A DNA stretch of 20,688 nucleotides from Betaproteobacteria bacterium (lineage in GTDB: Bacteria > Pseudomonadota > Gammaproteobacteria > Burkholderiales > Burkholderiaceae_D): positions 1-20,688 of the forward strand of contig JAATFN010000230.1 of the NCBI GenBank assembly GCA_015655165.1, given 5' to 3'. Within the stretch, counting starts at the first letter, position 1, and every line of letters starts with the position of its first letter. Position numbers and translations under genes: made by a program. Of the stretch, positions 16,873-20,688 are shown piece after piece. The notes under the pieces are model-generated. The model was not told the DNA's origin. It ran no database searches and was given only the letters and a program-made list of their open reading frames with translations.

Positions 16873-17520
16873 TTATCTTTCTATTGTCTTGTTCAGTGGT
16901 GTGCGTACCCATTTCAATATCGGCTCCCACTGCGCAAGATCTTTTTCCACTCTTGACGGCGCAATATCCCATAGTGTTAACCCGTAAGCTGCCAACTGCA
17001 CATAATTCTGTGTATCGCGCAGATAACCCAAAACAGGTAACTTCACATCTTCGACAAAGCGCTTTAACTGCTCTGCAGAACGCGTTCTGGCATCAACCCG
17101 CATACCGACAATACCTACTGCAATGTCGTTCGGACGCGCAGCCACTTCCTGCTCCATACGTTCTAAAAACTCTTGTGCCGCGGCAATATCGAACATCGAT
17201 GCCTGTAACGGAATAATCACTTTATCGGCCATATCCAGCACCTGCTGCAACGCCTGTCCATGCAGACCTGCCGGGGTATCCAGAATCACATGACTAATAC
17301 CTGGCGGCGGTTTCGCAATATTGTCCTCGCTAATATCCCATGTCGCGATGGTTTTAGCCTGCTCTGGTCGAACACTCAACCAAAAGCGCGAGGATTGCTG
17401 GCGATCAATGTCACCCAACAATACGGCATGCCCTTGATTGGCAAAATACCCTGCCAGATTCGTCGACAGTGTACTTTTCCCGACACCGCCCTTCGGATTG
17501 GCAATTACAATGACTGGCAT
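16873..17520 (-). CDS. Orphan ParA-family ATPase
   Basis: Cytosolic P-loop ATPase of 215 residues. The ATG at 17520 is set by GGAGAT eight bases upstream. The deviant Walker A KGGVGKST is at residues 10-17, LLGDIDRQQSS follows as the switch region, and HVILDTPAGLHG is the Walker B segment. There is no N-terminal DNA-binding domain and no ParB-like gene or parS-like site nearby, so chromosome partition is unlikely. Small stand-alone ParA proteins position other cargo such as protein clusters or plasmids. It separates the two M16 genes (66 bp and 40 bp gaps), which is odd for periplasmic partners; its cargo is unknown. Confidence 0.88.
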   Translation of the reverse strand: MPVIVIANPKGGVGKSTLSTNLAGYFANQGHAVLLGDIDRQQSSRFWLSVRPEQAKTIATWDISEDNIAKPPPGISHVILDTPAGLHGQALQQVLDMADKVIIPLQASMFDIAAAQEFLERMEQEVAARPNDIAVGIVGMRVDARTRSAEQLKRFVEDVKLPVLGYLRDTQNYVQLAAYGLTLWDIAPSRVEKDLAQWEPILKWVRTPLNKTIER

Positions 17521-17586
17521 AAGACATCTCCGATAAAAATCAGCAATCTCCCCCACCACTGCTACTAAAGCAGCAATCTTACTATG

Positions 17587-18969
17587 CTAACGTAAATGGC
17601 CGTTTGGCGAAGCCGAAGTAGGCTGCGCCGTTGTTTTTTCTGACAGTGGTAAAGGGATGAGCGTTGCCACTGTCAAACTATCGTCTTTAAAGTATTTGCC
17701 GGCAACGTCTTTGACTTGCTGCGCGGTAACTTCCTTCAGTTTTTCAATAATACGCTCGATCTGGCGGGGCGATACGCCAACCATGGCCATCGAACCCAGC
17801 TCCGAGGCTTGTCCGAACACGGAGTCACGCTTATAAATCTGGGATGCAATCAACTGGCGCTTGACCCGTTGCAACTCTTGGTCGGACACCCCATCTTTGG
17901 CAATACGGGTGACTTCATCACGCAACAATGTCTCCAGTGTTGTCACGTCTACCCCGGCGACCGGACTACCCTCCAAGGAAAATAATGCCGGACCACGCTG
18001 CAATTCATCGTAACTGGCACCCGCACTATTGGCAACACGATCTGTTTTGACCAGTTTATTCGTCAGCCTGGCATTATCATAGCCATCCAGCACTGCGGCC
18101 AATACACTTAATGCATACACATCGCTATCTTTTTCCAGATCGCGCAATGTCGGTACTTTAAACGACAACTGGACATACGGGTTTTCTGCAGGCGCTTTCA
18201 CGGACACGCGACGAATACCACGTTGCTCCGGCTCTGTCTGAGGTCTGGTGGGTATCAGTTTTTGCCTTGGGTAACCACCATAATATTTTTCGGCCAGCAC
18301 CCGTACACGTTCAGCATCCACATCGCCCACCACTACCATGGTTGCATTGTTGGGAGCATACCAGCGGTGATACCAGGCTTCGACATCCTGGATTGTCAGA
18401 TTTTCCAGATCATTCATCCAGCCTACAATCGGAAAATGATAAGGATGGGCAATAAAGGCAGCAGCATTTGATGCCTCGCTTAACATGCCCATCGGCTGGT
18501 CGTCGGTACGCCAGCGACGCTCTTCCATCACGACCTGGATTTCCTTGTCGAATTCGCTTTTACTGAACTGGAGATTGCCCATCCGGTCGGCTTCCAATGC
18601 CATGACGGCATCCAGACGGGACTTTTCGATTTGTTGGTAAAAGCCTGTGTAGTCGCGCGAGGTAAATGCATTCTCGCGACCGCCGAGTGAAGCCACCATG
18701 CGGCTAAACTCTCCTGCCTTATATTTTTTTGTGCCTTTGAACATCATATGTTCCAGCACGTGGGAAATACCGGTCGTACCATTGGTTTCGTCTATAGAAC
18801 CCACCTTGTACCAGACCATGTGAACCACTGTGGGCGCACGTTTATCTTCCTTGATCAACAGCTTCATACCGTTTTGCAGTACGTATTCATGCACTGTTTG
18901 TGCCTGTACTGCCATAGCAGCAGTCAACATCATACAGGACAACAGGATTGTTCGAATCTTCAATGTCAT
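17587..18969 (-). CDS. M16-family zinc metallopeptidase (catalytic subunit)
   Basis: Predicted periplasmic peptidase of about 460 residues. The signal peptide is LKIRTILLSCMMLTAAMAVQAQ. The ATG at 18969 has AGAG seven bases upstream; an ATG two codons earlier (18975) is equally plausible. The inverted zinc motif HVLEH lies near residues 70-74 within GISHVLEHMMFKGT, and the distal glutamate is in VVMEERRWRTDD, both as in active M16B (pitrilysin/mitochondrial processing peptidase-like) enzymes. Two M16 halves follow, the second around VRVSVKAPAENPYVQLSFKV in variant form. It is the first gene of the minus-strand run M16, parA, M16-like, rsmD, coaD, ferredoxin, and is divergent from ftsY. Confidence 0.93.
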   Translation of the reverse strand: MTLKIRTILLSCMMLTAAMAVQAQTVHEYVLQNGMKLLIKEDKRAPTVVHMVWYKVGSIDETNGTTGISHVLEHMMFKGTKKYKAGEFSRMVASLGGRENAFTSRDYTGFYQQIEKSRLDAVMALEADRMGNLQFSKSEFDKEIQVVMEERRWRTDDQPMGMLSEASNAAAFIAHPYHFPIVGWMNDLENLTIQDVEAWYHRWYAPNNATMVVVGDVDAERVRVLAEKYYGGYPRQKLIPTRPQTEPEQRGIRRVSVKAPAENPYVQLSFKVPTLRDLEKDSDVYALSVLAAVLDGYDNARLTNKLVKTDRVANSAGASYDELQRGPALFSLEGSPVAGVDVTTLETLLRDEVTRIAKDGVSDQELQRVKRQLIASQIYKRDSVFGQASELGSMAMVGVSPRQIERIIEKLKEVTAQQVKDVAGKYFKDDSLTVATLIPLPLSEKTTAQPTSASPNGHLR

Positions 18970-18975
18970 AGCCAT

Positions 18976-19129
18976 GCTCTGATAAAATGCTTGTGAAATT
19001 CGCAGTCGATGCCAGTAAAAAACATTACACTTTGTGCGTAGTTAACTTATTGTACCCTGTAGCATAGCGTACATAACGCAAGAGATCGATCCGTTACACA
19101 CCAATATCTCACTGTTTACACCCATTCCG
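18976..19129. other. Divergent spacer between the M16 peptidase and ftsY
   Basis: About 150 bp that must contain promoters for both directions unless either gene is read from further away. I found no convincing -35/-10 pair and no notable repeat. Confidence 0.4.
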
Positions 19130-20206
19130 ATGTTTAGTTTCTTCAAAAAAACACCAAAACCAGAGGCTAGCGCTCCCGTTAAAGAAAAAGCATCAGTTGC
19201 TGTTCCTCCTGCCAGCACGCCTCTTCCTGCGCCAACAGTCAAGCAAGATCCAGCCATAGCACCGGCAGACTTAACACCTGCGGCTTCATCATCAGCCCCG
19301 GTTCAAGCAAAGCAATCATGGTTGTCGCGCTTGAAAAGCGGGTTGTCGAAAACATCGACCAACCTGACCACCCTGTTTGTCGGCGCTAAAATCGACGATG
19401 ACCTATACGAAGAGCTGGAGTCGGCATTACTCGTCTCCGACACAGGCGTTGAAGCCACGCAATATCTGCTTGACGCATTAAAGAAAAAAGTCAAAGAAGA
19501 CAAATTAACTGAAAGTACGCAAGTTCGGGATGCATTAAACAGACTGCTCACCGATTTGTTAACCCCTTTGCAAAAACCCTTGGAGCTAGGCCGCCATCAA
19601 CCTTTGGTGATGATGATTACAGGTGTTAACGGTGCGGGCAAAACCACGACGATCGGTAAACTGGCCAAGCATATGCAACAGCACGGTCAATCGGTATTGT
19701 TAGCTGCCGGCGACACCTTCCGTGCTGCAGCGCGTGAACAATTGGCCATTTGGGGCGAGCGTAATAACATTACGGTCATCGCACAAGAATCGGGCGACCC
19801 TGCAGCGGTAGCCTTTGACGCAGTCAGCTCCGCCCGTGCACGGGGCACTAATATCGTGATGATCGATACGGCAGGGCGTCTGCCAACCCAATTACACTTG
19901 ATGGACGAATTAAAGAAAATCAAACGTGTCATTGCCAAAGGACTGGACACCGCACCGCACGAAATACTACTGGTCATTGACGGCAATACCGGCCAGAATG
20001 CCTTGGCACAGGTAAAGGCATTTGATGACGCTATTGGCTTGACCGGTCTTGTCATCACCAAACTCGACGGAACAGCCAAAGGCGGTATACTGGCCGCGAT
20101 TGCAAAAACCCGCCCGATTCCGGTGTACTTTATCGGTGTGGGCGAACAAATCGAGGACTTGCAGCCCTTTAACGCAAGTGAATTTGTGAATGCGCTTTTG
20201 AACTGA
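19130..20206 (+). CDS. ftsY: Signal recognition particle receptor
   Basis: GTPase that docks SRP-bound ribosomes at the membrane, 358 residues. The start MFSFFKKTPKPE is typical of FtsY, although the ATG at 19130 lacks a clear Shine-Dalgarno. Residues about 10-60 form a Pro/Ala/Lys-rich A-domain of low complexity, shorter and less acidic than in E. coli. The NG domain follows: helical N domain from about 65, G1 GVNGAGKT at 165-172, DTFRAAAREQL, G3 DTAGR at 246-250 and G4 TKLD at 310-313, ending with the usual GVGEQIEDLQPF. It lies 41 bp before ftsE, a common proteobacterial arrangement (ftsY-ftsE-ftsX). Confidence 0.97.
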   Translation: MFSFFKKTPKPEASAPVKEKASVAVPPASTPLPAPTVKQDPAIAPADLTPAASSSAPVQAKQSWLSRLKSGLSKTSTNLTTLFVGAKIDDDLYEELESALLVSDTGVEATQYLLDALKKKVKEDKLTESTQVRDALNRLLTDLLTPLQKPLELGRHQPLVMMITGVNGAGKTTTIGKLAKHMQQHGQSVLLAAGDTFRAAAREQLAIWGERNNITVIAQESGDPAAVAFDAVSSARARGTNIVMIDTAGRLPTQLHLMDELKKIKRVIAKGLDTAPHEILLVIDGNTGQNALAQVKAFDDAIGLTGLVITKLDGTAKGGILAAIAKTRPIPVYFIGVGEQIEDLQPFNASEFVNALLN

Positions 20207-20247
20207 TTGAATGCCGTGGCACACATTAGCCGTTGTATACTGATGCA

Positions 20248-20688
20248 ATGATTGAATTTCTTAACGTCTCCAAGCAATTCTCCCGTGACACCTATGCGTT
20301 ACGGGATGTCTCCCTCTCGGTCAAACAAGGTGAACTCCTGTTTCTAGCAGGGCCTTCCGGTGCGGGCAAATCCACGCTATTGAAGATGATTGCGGCAATC
20401 GAGCGACCGACATCGGGGACACTCACCGTCAGTGGCCATGATATCGGTGCGATCAAGTCCAGTGGCCTGCCCTACCTGCGTCGCAATCTCGGTCTGATTT
20501 TCCAGCAACAGAAACTGTTACAGGACCGCAGCCTTCTGGCCAACGTCATGCTGCCGCTTCTGGTCACCGGTACAACCGGTACCGAAGCGGAAAAACGCGC
20601 ACGGGCGGCACTCGACAAGGTCGGGTTACTGGATAAGGCGTCTCTGGAGCCGCAAGAACTGTCCGGTGGCGAACAACAGCGCGTGGCA
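20248..20688 (+). CDS. ftsE: Cell division ABC transporter ATP-binding protein, 5' part
   Basis: Starts at the ATG at 20248 (MIEFLNVSKQF) and runs off the window after 147 codons, about two thirds of a typical FtsE. Walker A GPSGAGKST is at 35-43, followed by IERPTSGTL and the Q-loop region GLIFQQQKLLQDRSLLANV, close to FtsE. The signature LSGGEQQRVA is at 138-147, where the window ends. FtsE with FtsX activates peptidoglycan hydrolases at the septum. No clear Shine-Dalgarno is visible before the start. Confidence 0.93.
   Translation, partial: MIEFLNVSKQFSRDTYALRDVSLSVKQGELLFLAGPSGAGKSTLLKMIAAIERPTSGTLTVSGHDIGAIKSSGLPYLRRNLGLIFQQQKLLQDRSLLANVMLPLLVTGTTGTEAEKRARAALDKVGLLDKASLEPQELSGGEQQRVA

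Noticed and set aside
17541..17579. Direct repeat CAGCAATCT between the M16 gene and parA
   Set aside because: Only nine bases, two copies, no flanking symmetry or insertion-like structure; probably chance.
19687..20277. 196-codon open frame on the minus strand
   Set aside because: It lies wholly antisense to the NG domain of ftsY, whose GTPase motifs are unmistakable, and has no recognisable protein features.

Overview
The window looks like a chromosomal segment of a betaproteobacterium, probably Burkholderiales and possibly Oxalobacteraceae-like. This is inferred from the ftsE-ftsY / paired M16 peptidase / rsmD-coaD-ferredoxin neighbourhood and from the family resemblance of the proteins. 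Base composition is intermediate. There is no IS element, phage gene, CRISPR array, tRNA or rRNA gene that I can support.

Layout. (1) 1-300: 3' end of an Anbu-type (proteasome-like) peptidase gene, then about 290 bp of non-coding DNA with several small palindromes. (2) 593-4463: a three-gene operon for a membrane-bound, flavin-dependent sugar/sugar-acid dehydrogenase: Tat-signal small subunit, GMC flavoprotein with a cysteine cluster, and tri-haem cytochrome c. It should oxidise a sugar or sugar acid in the periplasm and pass electrons to the quinone pool. (3) 4523-6433, minus strand: a large lipoprotein alpha/beta-hydrolase, convergent with the operon. (4) 6434-7140: a 707-bp gene-free region. 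It holds a putative operator/promoter for the hydrolase, an AT-rich stretch, a near-perfect sigma70 promoter and a leader of about 370 nt full of hairpins. (5) 7141-10753: proV-proW-proX, a glycine betaine/proline betaine ABC importer, closed by a strong intrinsic terminator at 10780-10806. (6) 10914-13072: a SAM-dependent methyltransferase-like protein and a DUF484-GGDEF diguanylate cyclase. (7) 13064-18969, minus strand: an EamA/DMT transporter, a 2[4Fe-4S] ferredoxin, coaD, rsmD, a catalytically degenerate M16 peptidase, an orphan ParA ATPase and an active-type M16 peptidase. (8) 19130-20688, plus strand: ftsY and the 5' part of ftsE, divergent from the M16 gene.

The best candidate for something undescribed is the leader upstream of proV. 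A consensus promoter (TTGACA, 17 nt, TATAGT) lies about 380 bp before the start codon. The transcript in between can form a run of seven hairpin units, ending in a compact three-way junction just before the Shine-Dalgarno sequence. A 9-nt segment near the start is complementary to the junction, so two folds could exclude each other. I match it to no riboswitch class I know; an osmolyte- or salt-responsive RNA switch or attenuator is an inference. Other points worth a look are an 8+8 bp inverted repeat over the hydrolase promoter, an orphan ParA between the two M16 peptidase genes, and the cysteine-rich GMC subunit.
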